A stretch of DNA of 64,000 nucleotides from Symbiodinium natans. Lineage: Eukaryota; Sar; Dinophyceae; Suessiales; Symbiodiniaceae. How positions within the stretch are numbered: position 1 is the first letter of the stretch; each line of letters starts with the position of its first letter. The position numbers were made by a program, and so were the translations under genes. Location: positions 62,001 through 126,000 of the forward strand of contig CAJNDS010000078.1 in the NCBI GenBank assembly GCA_905221605.1. Reading direction: 5' to 3'. The notes under the pieces are model-generated. The model was not told the DNA's origin and did not search any database. It saw only the letters and a program-made list of their open reading frames with translations. This document shows positions 20,843 through 34,431 of this stretch, piece after piece.

Positions 20843-22960
20843 GGTTACCTGGTAGGTAACTACCTGGTTACTGTATCTGGTTCATTTTCGTACTTTGCAG
20901 TCCCTTGCAGGTAGCCTGCAATCTTTGACAGCGCACACCAGCCTAGCAAGTCGACACCCTTCTTAGCTGATAGTCACGGCTACCGTGCATGGACACCGAT
21001 CGGCCAGCAAGAGCCGAGCGAGCAAGAAGAACGGGATCACTCGCACAGAATCTAGACTCAATCCTTTTCTCACGTCCTTGGCACATCTTCGCACCAAAAA
21101 GGCATGAGCTCTGCGTTTCTCCGAACAGTTTGCCATCAACAAATTCAGCAAATAGTATCCACAAGAAATGAACTTTTCATTGTCAGTTTTGAGGGCTCAA
21201 GCTGTGGCTCGAGCTGGCCAGTTGTCAACTTCTTGTTGTATATTGATAAACGACTGACGTCATTCGCCAAGGAGTTGGTCCATTATTTCAGCCGCCAAGA
21301 AGGCTCGCTGGACTGATGCCGATCTTTGTTTTCTTAACACGGAGTTCGTCCACTCGCTGGATTGATGCCATCTCCAAACAACATGTGCGTGCTGTTTATT
21401 AGCTGGCCCTTAGATGTGGATGGGGAAATGAGCCACAATGATGTCCAGAATTTGTTCAGAAGGATCCGTATGGAATGTGTTCCCGAACGTCCTAAGGGCC
21501 ATGGCGACCAGTGATTCTAATTTTAACATCATTGGCACGATTGGGTGCTGGATTATGTTCTTGGCAGTCGTCAATAATTTCAGTTCCGGGGTCCAGCCCC
21601 TGGAAGATGGGGCTGAACTCGAAGGCATGAAGGAATGAGAGCATGAAGGGCGTGAAGGTATCCCGTTCTTTGCCAAGGCCTCTGCGAGGTGTTTCGGGGT
21701 TGTAGATTTGATAGCAGGATGTTTCCGTCATGCTTTGGAACAAAAATGATCTGTTAGTCGGTGCAGAAGGCGGGGAGCGCCCCTGCCAGTGCGGGCTTGC
21801 TTCTTGTTGCTGGAAAAGGTCGGGCTGGGTCACTTGGTCACTTGGTCACTGGCACCAAGCGGCTGACATTTAGCCTTCTCAGCCAGTGAAGCCGCCAGAA
21901 GCCCTTGAGACATTTTTTGTTGGCCCCGCAGCCGTCTCTTCTGCCCCGGGGTGAGACGTAAATACACTCCCGCTGATGACGGGCAAGTACACCGAACAAT
22001 GAAGTGCCTCGGCAGATGTTGATTTTAACACTACGCGACCCACCTCGGCCTGGCCCAACGCAGCTGCCGGAAAGGGGGGGCTCAGCATTTGGATTGCCAG
22101 CTGGGGCCTGGGGGTTCCAGGCTTTGGGCGACAAGAATGCTCAACCCGAAACCCTCAACTCCGCAACACCACGCCACAAAGGCACCCCGACGTTAAGGGG
22201 CAGGGAGGGGTGCGGGGGTGGGGAAGCGGGGCCTGCACCCATCCGCTCTCACACACCTGTCGCCTTCAAAAAGTACCCAGTCCAGGGCCAAAGATGAAGG
22301 GTTCAAGCTGGTTGGGGGAGGGGATTAAAGGTGTTGCCTGTTTACGCTACCCAAACACCTGTGCACCCCATCCATAAATGGTGGTGCTCCCTGTCAGTCA
22401 CGCAACTCACGAAGTGCAGGCTGGACTGTGAGGAGGGGTGAGTCATTCCTTGGTTTTTCGTACGTGTGCTGTGGAAAAAAAAAGCCAGAACACCAGCAGT
22501 TGCTGTCCGACCCCTATAGCGGGACCTCAACTCCCCCCGTGGTCCCGGCAAACCGCCCGCTTGCAGATCCCGATCGTCTAGGGGGGGTACCCATTCCTGT
22601 TCTGACAACCTAAACAGTCAATGTTCCTTGTTTTAAGCAATTTGCACTTGCACTCTTGAAGCGGAAGTAGTGGCATCATCACTTCGCCCTTGTGCGCCCA
22701 TCTGCACCCTGCCCGAAGGTTGAGTGTTGCCGCAGGTAGCTGCCACATGTTGCCACTTTGCGCCACTGTATGTCCCCAATCCATGGTGCTGAGAATCCCA
22801 AACCCGGGACCTGCAACAACCTGAGCCCGACGCCCTGGCCCTGGACCCTAAACCCCCTAACCCTTACCCCTTGCCACCCTGAGCCTTGTGTCTGGGCGCC
22901 TGGCTTGCCGAGGTCCAACCCCTAAAGCTTAAAGCCCCAAATCCAAATCTCTGCGCCGAG
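20843..22960. other. Unassigned DNA downstream of the kinase
   Basis: No family recognised. Open frames of 60-110 codons occur on both strands without motifs. Confidence 0.35.
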
Positions 22961-23080
22961 GCTGCTGTCCGCGCTCGGGGTGCTGCACACGGCCCATGGC
23001 ATCGCTCTGCAGACGCGCCTCGCCCAAGCGTGCGGTTTTGAGGGGACCACCGGGACCACCGGGACCACCGACGAGCACGA
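22961..23080 (+). CDS. Exon-like segment of unknown gene
   Basis: The frame runs from GCGCCGAG to a consensus GTGAGT donor at 23081. It reads LLSALGVLHTAHGIALQTRL, then AQACGFEGTTGTTGTTDEH. The GTT repeat comes from an (ACCACCGGG)n microsatellite. It could be a real exon; no partner exon or family is identified. Confidence 0.35.
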
Positions 23081-24755
23081 GTGAGTTTGGCATGCATGTC
23101 GTTGTCAAGAAAATGAGGGGATTATTGGCGTTGCTGAGATGACTGAGACTACTGAGTTGGGCCCGGGCCGTGGGTTGGGTCTGAGGTCCAATGGCCAAGG
23201 CTTTGCACCAGCCAGCGGCGGCCCAAGCCGCTTCTGTGCCATTCACTCCGTCGACCAAGTCTTCTCAAGATATCTTTGGGCAACACGAGTGCTCGAGACT
23301 CTTCTGGGAATCGGCGCTGCAACCTGTAATGCGCGGCGTGTGGCGGCGACGGGAATAGAGTGCTCCCGCAAGCGACGGGAGGTACGATCACACTGATCAC
23401 ACTCTTTCTGAGTTCCTTGTTGTGACAGGGGTTCGTTAGGAACCTCTGAGCCTCTGACCGACGGGTCTGAGACCGTCCAATAAAAGGACTGCCTTAGCGA
23501 GCAAGTTGCGTCTTGTCCTTTAGTGGCTTCCTCACATCATGAACCTTGAAATGCCAACCCCGATCTCAGATGGTGCTCCATTCTTAAAGCCGGAAGAACT
23601 CGAGAAGCTACCGGAACCACACGAGGACGGGGAATCGGGGGCATTGTTAGCTTACGCAAGGGTGTTGCGTCCTGTGGGGCTTGAGTGCATGCTGTTGACT
23701 GTTTGGGCAGCAGTTCCCAAGCAGGGTCGACAATTGAAAGGTTCGTTGTTTTGTTGCCGGGGTAGATTGCGTTACCCCAACAGGCTTGCCGTGAGCGCGA
23801 AAACTCCGAGATTCAGAGAAGCCGTCGGTCCTTGCAGATCTGGGAAGGACTTGATGGCGTCTGAGTACCTTGTGGCTCGCACGAACCACGTCACGACAAA
23901 GTTCGAGAAGCTCGGCGGTCTCCAATAAGCACAATTTTGAAGCTGCAGTGGCCCCCAAATTGCATTCCTTTGAGCATCGCCCCAGGAAAGGTCCAGCTCA
24001 CGCATGCGATGATGGGGAGCACGCCAGCAAAAACAGGCTCCAACCTGTTGAGGGGCACAGGGCACTGAGGGTGAAAGTGCAGGTCGTACTGCCAGTTCAG
24101 TCATGTTCGTTTTGTTTGGCGTTGCGAATGTGTGATGTTTGTAAATGTCTCTAAGCACAGGACCAGTCTTTCTTGGTTACTTGGTGCCATGTGCGCTTTT
24201 CTTGACGGTCTTTGCTTTTTCGTCGGCAGCTTTTTGTGTTTTTGTGTTTTTGCGCCTTCCCATTGTTTGTGGCATTTCCAGCTTAGAGCGCTTTTGTGAA
24301 CGTTGCCTCGAAACCTTTCACCAACATTCTGTGTTTGCACGCAAAACCCGAACAAACCCCGAAGGGGTGAAGTGTGCTATGATGGGGATTGCTCCCCATA
24401 TATGACGTTTTCCTGTTTTGGCTGGTTCTGACAATGAAGCAGACTTGCAGCGGAGGAGGCACACTGTCAAGTGAAGAGTCGGCCATGCCTGAGCACCATG
24501 TGCAAAGTCTACATTTCATAGTCCGCTCCCTACTTCTCAAGGTGCCTCACCGTGGAGAACCGCAACTGCACCTGGGACTCTTCCGGAACTAAGTTCCCTA
24601 AGTTCCTCACTCCCGTGATCCTAAACCGAACTGCAGCGCACTTTTCAGTTTTCACGGGCGAAGCCCCTGATGCCTGCACGAGATCCGAGACCGGTAAGCA
24701 GAAGCAAAAAGCTTTAGAAAGCTCTAGAAAGCTTTAGGCTCCGGAAAGCTGTAAG
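23081..24755. other. Unassigned DNA with open frames
   Basis: A 129-codon plus-strand frame at 23539-23928 starts with an acidic, proline-rich stretch but shows no family. A hydrophobic 86-codon frame lies at 24145-24405. Neither is supported by splice or start context strongly enough to call a gene. Confidence 0.3.
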
Positions 24756-24813
24756 GTGATTGCACCGAAACTTCTGGAACCAGATCTGTTCGCGCATGGA
24801 GTGGGAATCGAAG
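24756..24813 (+). CDS. Exon-like segment of unknown gene
   Basis: Between a GTAAG acceptor and a consensus GTATGT donor the frame reads VIAPKLLEPDLFAHGVGIE and ends in phase 1. The composition is coding-like, but no family or neighbouring exon is identified. Confidence 0.4.
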
Positions 24814-27800
24814 GTATGTGGGTTCGGCTTCACAGCCACGATCCTCGGCCGCTTGTGCCCAAGGAGAAGGCCTTCTGCATGTGGCGCGGCTCCTCTTGGC
24901 TCCCGAAGTTGTGTGTGGGTGTGAGGGTCGGTGGGAGGTTGGGAGGTCGGCATTTGGGCTTGACGGCTTTCTATTTATGTGGGCATTCGCGTTGGCTCGC
25001 GGAACTCCCTTGTTGTCGACTTGCAGTGGTCTCCAAGTTCCAGCGTCTGAGACATTAATTCGTCAGACCATTGCCGGATGTTTTTACGAGGGCTAAGGCT
25101 ATGTTTGGCTTATGGGCGTCTGTAGAGCTTGTACCGAAAAGTCTCTGAGTCGGCCTTATGCCAAGGCCGTGTGAACTGGACGGTGAGGAGTTGCCCTGCT
25201 GGAACTCCGGTGCCTGGTTGGGTGGCAGCCAGGCCATGTGGATGCACCATATTATATCCTCGAACACCCAGCCCCGAAGAGTTTCAACTAAGGAAGTTCC
25301 CGCAAGCTCGTGGGCCCAGTTTCGCCCAGAATAGCTTTGTGACGTCCAGGCCTGCTATTGCACAGAATATATACCTGTATTTCTATCTAACTGTCTGTCC
25401 ATCTATCTATTTCTCTATCTATCTCACTCTCTCTACATATCTATTGTTCTGCCAGTTTGGGAGCAATCGCCATGTCTTTGCGCATTGTTTTGCGTGATCT
25501 GATAAGAATGCGATTGTCTTTTGTATAGTAGTATAGAGAATTGAATATCATGAAACTTCATTTGGGAGTCTGATCATTAATGAATCCAATAGTTTCTAAA
25601 GTTGTCACCGGTCACATAGTATCAACAAATTCAGCATTCACATTTTCAATAGTCGATTCGTCTGTATTTCCGTAGCTTCGCGGCTTCGCTTTTATTCAGT
25701 TTTCATCAAAGCAGTCAGCACTGTGGCCTTTTTGTCGTTATAGTGGCATGCACAAATGCCCCAGCGATGTTCCACTTAAGTTGGACATTGAGGCTCAGGG
25801 TGACGGTTTGGAGTCATCGGTCGGCTCAAATTTTCATCGGCGCATCGGCGAAACGGCGCGAGGGCGTCAGATAGGTCTTTGCGCACTAGTCCTGCCCGCA
25901 CTCGCTTCATGTCCTTCATTTCCTTCGAGGTGGTTGAGTGCGAGATGTCCTGCCTGCACCAGAAGAGGGCGACTGGGCTGCGCAGTTGCTGCCGTGCAAG
26001 AATCAAAGCCAGATGCCAAACCCAAAATCCTGCAAGATCAATATTGTTGCTGGCGCATGTCTGCCATTTGAAAGAAACAGTGGAGGATGACGCCTCTGTA
26101 GGATGACCGGGGTGGGATTGATGTGCCGCGATGAATATAGGATCCGGCTGTTAATTTTCCTGAGAGGTGATGCAGCCGCAATACTCGTGCACCGACTTTA
26201 CAGGGGTGGCCACTTGGCAGCACTTTCTCTCGCAGCAGGCTTCCATCAGCTTGTCAGGGATGATGTGTTCAGGATGTTCTGGCGTCAATCCCCAAGCTCA
26301 AGCCGATCTTGGGATTTCGCTTCGACAGGGGGCCGGTGCTACCTCTACGTTCCTAACCTCGGCATCGACTAACGTGCACGAGTATGAGCTGCACCAGAGT
26401 CGACCCCAAGCCTTCAGCACCACTTGAGAAAGCCAGCCAATCTTCTCCGAAGCCCATTTCTGCTTGAAGGACAGCCAGACCTCATGCTTCGGTCGTGGAG
26501 ATCAGACGAACTCCAGGCATCCGCTCATGCCCGCGCTTAGAAACGAAACCTAAATCAGCCCAAGGCAGGAATCTGGGTCGGGTGGGAACCTTGAAAGGGA
26601 GATGCAGCTGTCGTCTCATGTCGACATGTGACAGGTGCATGTTTATCACCTACAAGGACTCGCAATTTTGTGCTGTGAGTCGCCCCAAACCCCCAAAGCT
26701 TGACTCCTACCGAGTGGCTTGCTGTTGAGCGTTGCGGGTTTTGTGCTGGTTCCGGCGTTGCAGTTTGAGGTTCGCTACCTGTTGCAGTATCTTCTTTCTT
26801 TAACATGTATGTGGAGGACCAGGCTGGCGCCACCAAGTCCTCTTGCGCTCCCTGCGAGCTGCGTGGTGTGGGCAACATCGACTGCCCGGCGATGGGCGGG
26901 AAAGGCCGAAAGCTGAGTGTACAAGAGAGTATACGATCGTGTACGAGAGCTTCTCCTGTTGCTTTAGCGTCATGAGACCCTCCTGTTGCAACAAAACAAC
27001 AAGGCAGCACGTCGCTGCAAGCAGCAAGGGGAGACTCGAAAGGCCGTGACCCTCTGACTCCAAATTCAACTCCGCACGCGGGAGCCCATTCGAGCCTTCA
27101 ACAATGACAAAAACAGAAGCACGGTGCCCGGTGCACGCGTCTGCCCTCCATGCCCCCCGCTGCCCCCTGTTTTAGGGTCTTAGGGTTTTAGGGTTTCAGG
27201 TTTGAGGTTTTGGGGTTGAGGGTGTTGGGCTTGGACTTCTCAAGGTTTATTGGTTTTTGCAGCATTTTTGGATTTAGGCTTTTTGGTTGTTTTGGGGCAG
27301 AGCATATATGTGGCGGTGAGGGTTTTGGATTTTGGGGTGGGGGGGGGATGCAAGGAGGGGCGGATACAGTCAAGGTGGAGGGCCGGACACGTATGATCTG
27401 TCTATGCAATGCTGGAACACGGATGAGCACGAAGTAGGCCCTTAAGTGGTTGTCGAAGAGTCGAAGATGGTGGGGAACTTGAGGGGGCTCTTGTCGGGTC
27501 TTCGAGGTGCCTATAGGTGCTTGTAAGGCGTCCCGATAAGTGCAAAAAGTATGCTTTCTCCACTGGCGAAGGCCCAGAGGACAACTCCACAGTTACAACC
27601 TGTGCCAGCCAGTGTGAAGCTTGGCAGATGTATCATGTTTTACGCTGTTCTGTGTGAAGACCACATGGGGCCAAGATTGAGAACGGATAGTAAAGAGAGG
27701 ATCTTGGGGCCCAGATCGACTGAGGCAGCGGGAATTCGGGCCTCAAACGTGCCTAAACACGCCGAATTCCTCAACAAGGACACAGTCAAACCATGTCAAA

Positions 27801-28660
27801 CCCAAAGGACCTTGAATAACCCGGGGGCGGAAGCCTGTCCAAGCCCCACACTCATTTTGCAAGGAAGCGCCCCGCCCGGATGCGGGGGTCACGCTGCCGC
27901 CGGCCGTCTCGAGTCCCGGCACGCTCCCGATTTGGCGGTTGTTTTTGCAGGGCGGGTTTTGGGTTTTCGGTGCTTGCAAGGAGCTGTACTGTTTCGCCTG
28001 TTGGATGGCCTCCGTCTCTAAAGCCAGGACGCCCCGTAACTCGAAAACTTAGCTGTTTCGATTCAGAGTTTCTGAAGTTCTGGAAGCTGAGCGAATCAGC
28101 AAACTTTCAAAACTGCTCGATTCAGGAAATCGCGTGATTTGGGAAACTGCCTGGTGCCGATTCAGGGAACTGGCCGTTCAGGAAACTAACAACCTGCTCG
28201 ATGGACTGAAGCCGTGGAAACGGGGTGGAGCGGGTGGGCCCAATTTGGAAACTTCTCCTTCGAATTTCCGGGGAGGGGTTGGGATAGGGAGGACACGCCT
28301 TGTGGGCGACGTAGTATAGTTTTACTTCCTAGATGACACTTAGGTAGATGGTGGGGTGGAGGACAAGTCAACAATGGAGAATCAAGCCGGGGCAGGAAAC
28401 AGAAGCCACGCTTTCCAGCTTTATTGACTTGAAGCTGTCGACTGCGTGCTTATATTCACTTGCTGAAATCACGGTTTCCATGTTAACGATGCCGTGTGTG
28501 CGTGTGCGTGTACATGCAAGGGTCAAAGGGTGTTGCTTTCTCCGCGCCCGTCGGGCTGTTGCTATGACTAAGGCTGTTGCTAGTTGTGCATTGGTCTTCT
28601 GTGTTCCTTGCAAGGGTTCAGGTGAGTGTTTTGTTCTCCGCGCCCGTTCTGCTGTTGCTC
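24814..28660. other. Unassigned DNA, some telomere-like decay
   Basis: No recognised gene. A segment at about 26166-26290 following GAGAG reads coding-like (GDAAAILVHRLYRGGHLAAL) but is unplaced. About 27165-27260 contains decayed TTTAGGG-like words. Around 25376-25445 is a (CTAT)n/(CTCT)n microsatellite. Confidence 0.3.
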
Positions 28661-28669
28661 TGACTCAAT

Positions 28670-29140
28670 CTGAGGTGTGTGTGTGTGTGTGTGTCTGTCT
28701 CTCTTACTCTCACACACTCTCTCTGTGTCTCTGTGTCTCTGTGTCTCTGTGTCTCTGTGTCTCTGTGTCTCTGTGTCTCTGTGTCTCTGTGTCTCTGTGT
28801 CTCTGTGTCTCTGTGTCTCTGTGTCTCTGTGTCTCTGTGTCTCTGTGTCTCTGTGTCTCTCTGTGTCTCTGTGTCTCTCTGTGTCTCTGTGTGTCTCTGT
28901 GTCAATGTGTCTCCGTGTCTCCGTGTCTCCGTGTCTCTGTGTCTCTGTGTCTCTGTGTCTCTGTGTCTCTGTGTCTCTGTGTCTCTGTGTCTCTGTGTCT
29001 CTGTGTCTCTGTGTCTCTGTATCTCTGTGTCTCTGTGTCTCTGTGTCTCCTTGTCTGTGTTTCTTTGTGTCTCCGTGTCTGTGTGTCTGCGTGTTTGCGT
29101 TTCTGTGTGTCGCTGTGTCTTTGTGTCTGTGTGTCTGTGC
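28670..29140. repeat. TCTCTGTG minisatellite
   Basis: An 8-bp unit is repeated for about 470 bp with minor variants. It creates open frames in several phases on both strands, up to 410 codons, rich in CVSVSL or ETQRHRDT. These are not genes. Confidence 0.95.
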
Positions 29141-30701
29141 GCGTTGCAATTTGCAGAATCTGCGGTTTCCGACTGCTAGCCACTTTGCACTATTTTCTTT
29201 GTGGATTCCCAACAGTTGCTGCAGTTCATTGCAGTTTCTCGCTTCTGTGGTTTCCAGATCCCCTTTTTCCAGTTCCCCTGACGTGCGATTTCCAGCTCCA
29301 TGTGTTTCAGTTCCCGATCCACATTTTCCAGTTTCCGGAATCTTCGCTTTTGGTTTCCCGAATCCGCGTTTCCCTATTTCCCGAATCACGTTTTCCCAGG
29401 ATGCGAATCCGCACATTTCCCATGTCGACATCCATGGCTAAACCCGTCCCAACATGCGAGCATCGCGAGTATGGAGGAGTTGATATCCAATCGTTTCTAT
29501 CTAAGCAGGGATCGGGTTCATGGTCACTGTACAGCCCTTGGACGATCCTGTTGTTGCCAGGTGGATCGGATCTGCTGTAGGTACTTCTCGTGGCGAGATT
29601 CCTCATTAATCCTTTTAACAAGGCCTCCACAACCCTACAGAGCCAGACATTCTGCCAGGCCTCAGCCGTGTATCTTCCAGCGCCGAGGTGTGAAGGGGAG
29701 GGACAGGATGGGACATGTGTCTGGAGCTTAGGAGTTTAGGAGGGTTTAGAAGGGAATCGAGTCGTTAGAGGGGTTTGGTCCTGGCGGCTGTCACTGTGCA
29801 GCTCCCAGTATCCAGTTCTGTTGACCCAAATGCTTGTACGAAAGTCCACACAGACTCAGATGGAGTAAACCCTACGTAGCCGACCTGTTGGGGTTATGGG
29901 TCGAGGCTGAGGGGTTAGGACGGTTTTGAGGCTTTTGAGGGCAATTCAGGAAGTTCAGGCTTCAGATGTGAGGAGATGGTCTCCGCGCCGGTCTCGCCGC
30001 CCCTGCCCCCGGCGGAAGGGGAGGCAGCGCTTGCAACAAGAGCCCAGGCGGGCTCGGTTTTTGTTTCTTTTTAAGCTTCTGACTTTTGGAATTCTCCTTG
30101 ATCTGACGCTTCAGTGGGCCTGAAAGCATCCACATCCCGTCGAAGCACTCCCGAACTCCAGAATGCCAAGCCCCACAGTATCAAACCGTAAAGAACTTCA
30201 GGATTCCGGCTCGGGGGTCAGGGTTTGCGATTGGTGGAGAACTCCGGAAGGTCGCTGACCGCATGACCACGACGACACCCTTCGGTCACTTGGTCCCCAA
30301 ACCCCCAAAGTGGCCCCAAAGTCCTCAACTATCCCTCAACATTCCCAAACTGTCCGGCCTTGCCAAAAGGCCCAAAAGCTTCTTGAAGTGCTCCAGGTCT
30401 CCCCCATTCCCGGAACAGTGTACCCAGGTAAGGCGCCGGAGTACTTTCCGATGGCCCCTTGGCTGCTTGAGGGCCCATCTTGACCTGATCTGCAAAGCTT
30501 CTGCCCATCCAAGGTGCGCTTGGAGGTTGCGAGGGTACTTGCATTGATGCACAGTAAAAGCCGAAGGCTCGAAAGGATGCAGTTGCCCCGAAAATCCTCG
30601 GAAGCCTTTGCTCATTTTGCCATGAACCACATGAATCCTCAACAGTACTCCGCCCTCCCTCCCACCAAAAGACTGCCCGGGAACCTTGGACTGGGTTCCA
30701 G
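29141..30701. other. Unassigned DNA
   Basis: About 29230-29420 contains repeated words like TTTCCAGTTCCC and TTCCCGAATCCG. No exon with a recognisable motif was found. Confidence 0.3.
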
Positions 30702-30819
30702 GTCATCTACCGCAGTCCGAACGACGCAGCCGCCACGCAGCTGCCGGACACCCGCGGAGCGGCTTTGCCATGGCCGGTGGAGCTGCCAGCGCTGCTCCAG
30801 GAGCTGCAGATTCCAAAAG
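30702..30819 (+). CDS. Exon of an unidentified gene
   Basis: Acceptor GGTTCCAG and donor GTCTCT at 30820 bracket a frame reading VIYRSPNDAAATQLPDTRGA, then ALPWPVELPALLQELQIPK. It ends in phase 1 and joins in frame to 32568 as QIPK-G-LFVLSEEP. GC content and amino-acid use are coding-like. Family unknown. Confidence 0.5.
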
Positions 30820-30841
30820 GTCTCTCTCTCTCTCTCTCTCT

Positions 30842-30884
<43 letters not shown>

Positions 30885-30944
30885 CCTCCCTCTCTCTCTC
30901 TATCGTTCGTTCGTTCGTTCTCTCTCTCTCTCTCTCCCTCTCTG

Positions 30945-30982
<38 letters not shown>
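30820..30982. repeat. TC/CTCC pyrimidine tract
   Basis: A (TC)n tract with a (TTCG)n interruption starts directly at the donor of the previous exon. The arginine/glutamate and serine/leucine frames are artefacts. Confidence 0.95.
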
Positions 30983-30983
<1 letters not shown>

Positions 30984-32567
30984 TATGCGAGTATTGTGTT
31001 TGCTCTCCCAAGCCCCCCCCCCCTCCTGGTGGTTTGTTTCTATTGAAACCTTGCAAACACCCAGAACGATGCCCCCACATTTGTCGATGCTCATGGGGGG
31101 TGCATGGCTTGCCCGCCCATGGCTTGCCCGCCCATGGCTTGCGCATCCTTGTGCATCTGCTCGCTTTGAGCCCAGCCGTTTGTTTCCACTCTAGCTTGGG
31201 CAGGAGAGTGGACGACTTCACCGATGAATGGGATGACCCCAGCTGTTGTCGAATGTCGAAAGAGGGGGGGCACCGGTGTGTTTGGTGACTCTTGGATGAA
31301 CGGACATCTGACAGGCATGTCAGTTCCGATAAGGGTGCTGTGCTTAAGCCAACAAACAGTCATGTCGAAAGCGCCTAAGGTTTCCGCCAGCTTTAACATT
31401 CCCAAGGCACAGCCCTGGGTCCAAAAGTGACGTGAGCCATGTCCGGAGCTAGCGAGGTGTGCCGTTTCTGCGCAATGAGTGTTGGCTCATGCAAACGACT
31501 AAGACTCGAAGCCCGCCCATCGTATAGCAGCCGACATATGGAACTTTGCGTACAACCTAAAGCCAAGGTTTGTGGGCCGTTGCAGTTCTGCAGTTTCTTT
31601 GCAACTTAAGCCCGAAATAGTGGGCAGCATGAGGGCACCATGCAGGCTTGCAGGCCTCCGTGAGAACGGGAAATTCCTTTCGACTCTAGGTGCGAAACTG
31701 AGAACTCCGCGCCACGTGAACCTCTGGATACCCTCCTGTGAAAAGTGCAGCCCGGCCTAACACCCGCTGCAGCCATGGCGGCCTTTGGCAAGCTGACAAG
31801 GCATCCCGGCTTCGTATTGTGTGCACACGGTACTCGTGGATTGGGTTCCCATATGGCAATTGCCTGCAGAATATCTGCAGCAACGTGTTGCTTGTGTTTT
31901 GCAGGCCCCTGAATCCTCGAATCCCAGTGCTCCAACGCTAGCCGAGCAACGGATAAGCTTTCATAGCTGAGTGGACAAGCGTATAGCCCCTATACACGAA
32001 AGCCCATCTCTGCTAGTGGTCTGGCCACCAGCCTCGGGAATCTGAAGTTCGCCTGAGGTGTGGAGGCATAAAGTGGCGTAACGGAATGGAAATCCCCTAG
32101 CTTACCTGGTCACCATGCAGCAATATCGTCGAACTGGCAGGCCCTCCTGCAAAGCCCTAGTGGCCACCCTGCGCAGAGGCTTGAAGCGGCATTGAGGAGT
32201 AACTTTAGCTTTCTTGCTTGCGAGGTGGTTGAAGTACGTCGAGGTGGTAGATTTCGGGCTTGCGCTTTGACATCCCCTCAACCTGAGCCCTAAGCCCTCT
32301 CTGCATCGGCTCTGAATCCCCAGACTTCGGCACCATGTCTAGCGAGCTCTCCCGGCTTTTGCAGCGGCCACGACGGAGTCGCGCGGCAGAAGATTTTAGG
32401 GTTTCTTGGGCCGCTTGGGTCCCTTGGGCTGCTGGCGAAAGTCCCACCGAAACTTGTAGACTCGCAGACTCCAGACTTGTCGACCTGCCGCTTAAAACCT
32501 CTGAATGTGATCGCTTTGAAGACACTTTGCGTGATCACTCTTTTTTGTCAAAACGCTTTGTTTTCAG

Positions 32568-32647
32568 GTCTCTTTGTGCTCTCCGAGGAGCCTGGCCAAG
32601 GGCCCCGGGCCGAGCGCACGGCGGGCGAGGCGCTCGGTGCAGCGAAA
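32568..32647 (+). CDS. Exon of an unidentified gene
   Basis: Acceptor GTTTTCAG. The frame reads LFVLSEEPGQGPRAERTAGE, then ALGAAK, and meets a GT donor at 32648 in phase 0. Its entry phase fits the exit of 30702-30819. Confidence 0.45.
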
Positions 32648-33970
32648 GTTTCCGGGGCGATAGGGGGTTCTTGAGACATCGTGGGTTCAGGCTTCCTAAA
32701 CCTTAATTAACACAGCGTGGGACCTTAACGCAGCGGGGGCCAACCTCCTCTGGAGTCTGAACCCAAAATATCACAGGTGCTCAACGCAGTCCAGCGGCTG
32801 CAGCCTCACGAGGCGGCGTTGTTGCTGGTAGCTTGGAGGGGCTGCTTTTACGAGAGCCTTCAATGAGATGGGCATATTTTAGCGCTATGTGACCCGCCTC
32901 GACCTGGGACAGCGTGGAGCAATCACGCTGCTTGTGTGGCAAAACTTGGTGAAGTATCGTGCAGGCTTTGTGAGGACAGCTTTGCGAGAGTTCGTGCAGC
33001 CCGTGTGGGCTGTGTATGGGAAAAGCCCCTGCGCCCATCACGCCCGAGGCCGAGGCGAATTCATAGGGCCTTTTCCTCAAAAAGGAGCAGATGGAGACAC
33101 AAGCAGCAGAGACTTCAACAGCATCTCTCAGCCGCAGGCCTGCACGGCAGTGGTCCACTTCGCGGGCTTTGCGGGCTTCGGCCGGGGTGCGGCCAACTTT
33201 GATGCCCTCTGGCCACACATTGCTAGGATTTTTCTTGGGGCAGGCAGGGGTGTAGAGGGTGCGAGGTCACAAAGCTGTGCGCAGACCATCCCACAAGGCA
33301 GCGGCCTCTCCTTAGAACCTTTGCGTCCCATCAGTGCAAGTGGTTGTGCTTCCAGCACCTTAACCAGAAGCTTAGGACGTGAGGGTTCGCGGCCCATCCC
33401 TACAGAAAAGCTCCGGCCACGGTTGATGCAGGTCTTGTTGGAACGGCTGCTGACAGCATTGGAGCAGGCTTCAATCAAGGCCGCAAGGGCTGCTTCGAAC
33501 AGAGCCTGGCTGTGTCTTCCAGCTTTTCAGCTGCCCATCGCACTTCAGGGAGCTTGCTCATGCTACTTTCCGACCTGCGTTCCATCCACGATTGAGTGCT
33601 CAAGGTTTTGGCGATTTGCTGTCTGTTGCAACACGACACCCTTGCCTGAGCTGAAACCGGCGTTTGCATTGTCAAGCTTGGTGTGCCAAGCGGCCGTCGC
33701 CCAAGAGAATACGAAGCAAACGAAGTCCTTCCCAGGGATTCTCATTTCGTGTTTCAGGCCACAACCCATAGCCATCCAAAGCCAGCTCTGAACTCCCTAC
33801 CCCTACTGTTTGGACTTGACGGAGGTTTGTTTCAACAAACTTTGGGATATTGGAAACAAGTGAGCGGTGTTGCGCCATGGGATGGTTGGGGCCCCGGTGG
33901 AGGTGCTGCGGCTCACCCAGGACACACATTCTGTCATGTGGAGGGCTTGAGTAAACGGGAGGTAGGTAGG

Positions 33971-34018
<48 letters not shown>

Positions 34019-34431
34019 CCGCAGAGAGTGTTCGCAAGGAAGGCGAGAACCCCATTTCCTTGCACGTTTGGCTCCTTTTCTTTCCTTGCATGCGTGACGC
34101 TTCCGAAGCAGGGCTTGAGCGGCTTAAGCCCAGCTCTCCCTTTGTGCGAAGTGTGCGAAGTCCTTGATCGCGGCCATGCAGCCGCAGGTGGGCAGTGTTG
34201 AAACTGTCATTGGGCCGGATGCAAGGGAGTTCTTGGATATGTTGGGAGGCTGTGGGCTTATATAGGTATCCGGATCATCGGGCTGAGCCGTCGAGCAGTA
34301 CCATTCTGACGATTTTGGGTGAGTATTCCGGACACTATGCAGATTATGCAGCATGTCCGGAGTTCTGATAACAGCTTGCCAAAGCAGGCCCAAGCAGGAC
34401 CCGAGATGGAACTCACAAAAATCCTCAACAG
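32648..34431. other. Unassigned DNA with open frames on both strands
   Basis: The plus frame 32889-33791 (300 codons) and overlapping minus frames of 145 and 116 codons are all open. No strand is favoured by motif. A (GT)n tract lies at 33961-34018. Confidence 0.3.

Noticed and set aside
28348-29580. 410-codon plus-strand open frame rich in CVSVSLCL
   Set aside because: It is mainly the TCTCTGTG minisatellite; other frames on both strands are also open over the same stretch.
32889-33791. 300-codon plus-strand open frame
   Set aside because: Overlaps open frames of 145 and 116 codons on the minus strand, shows no motif, and contains no clear start context; GC-rich DNA alone can produce this.
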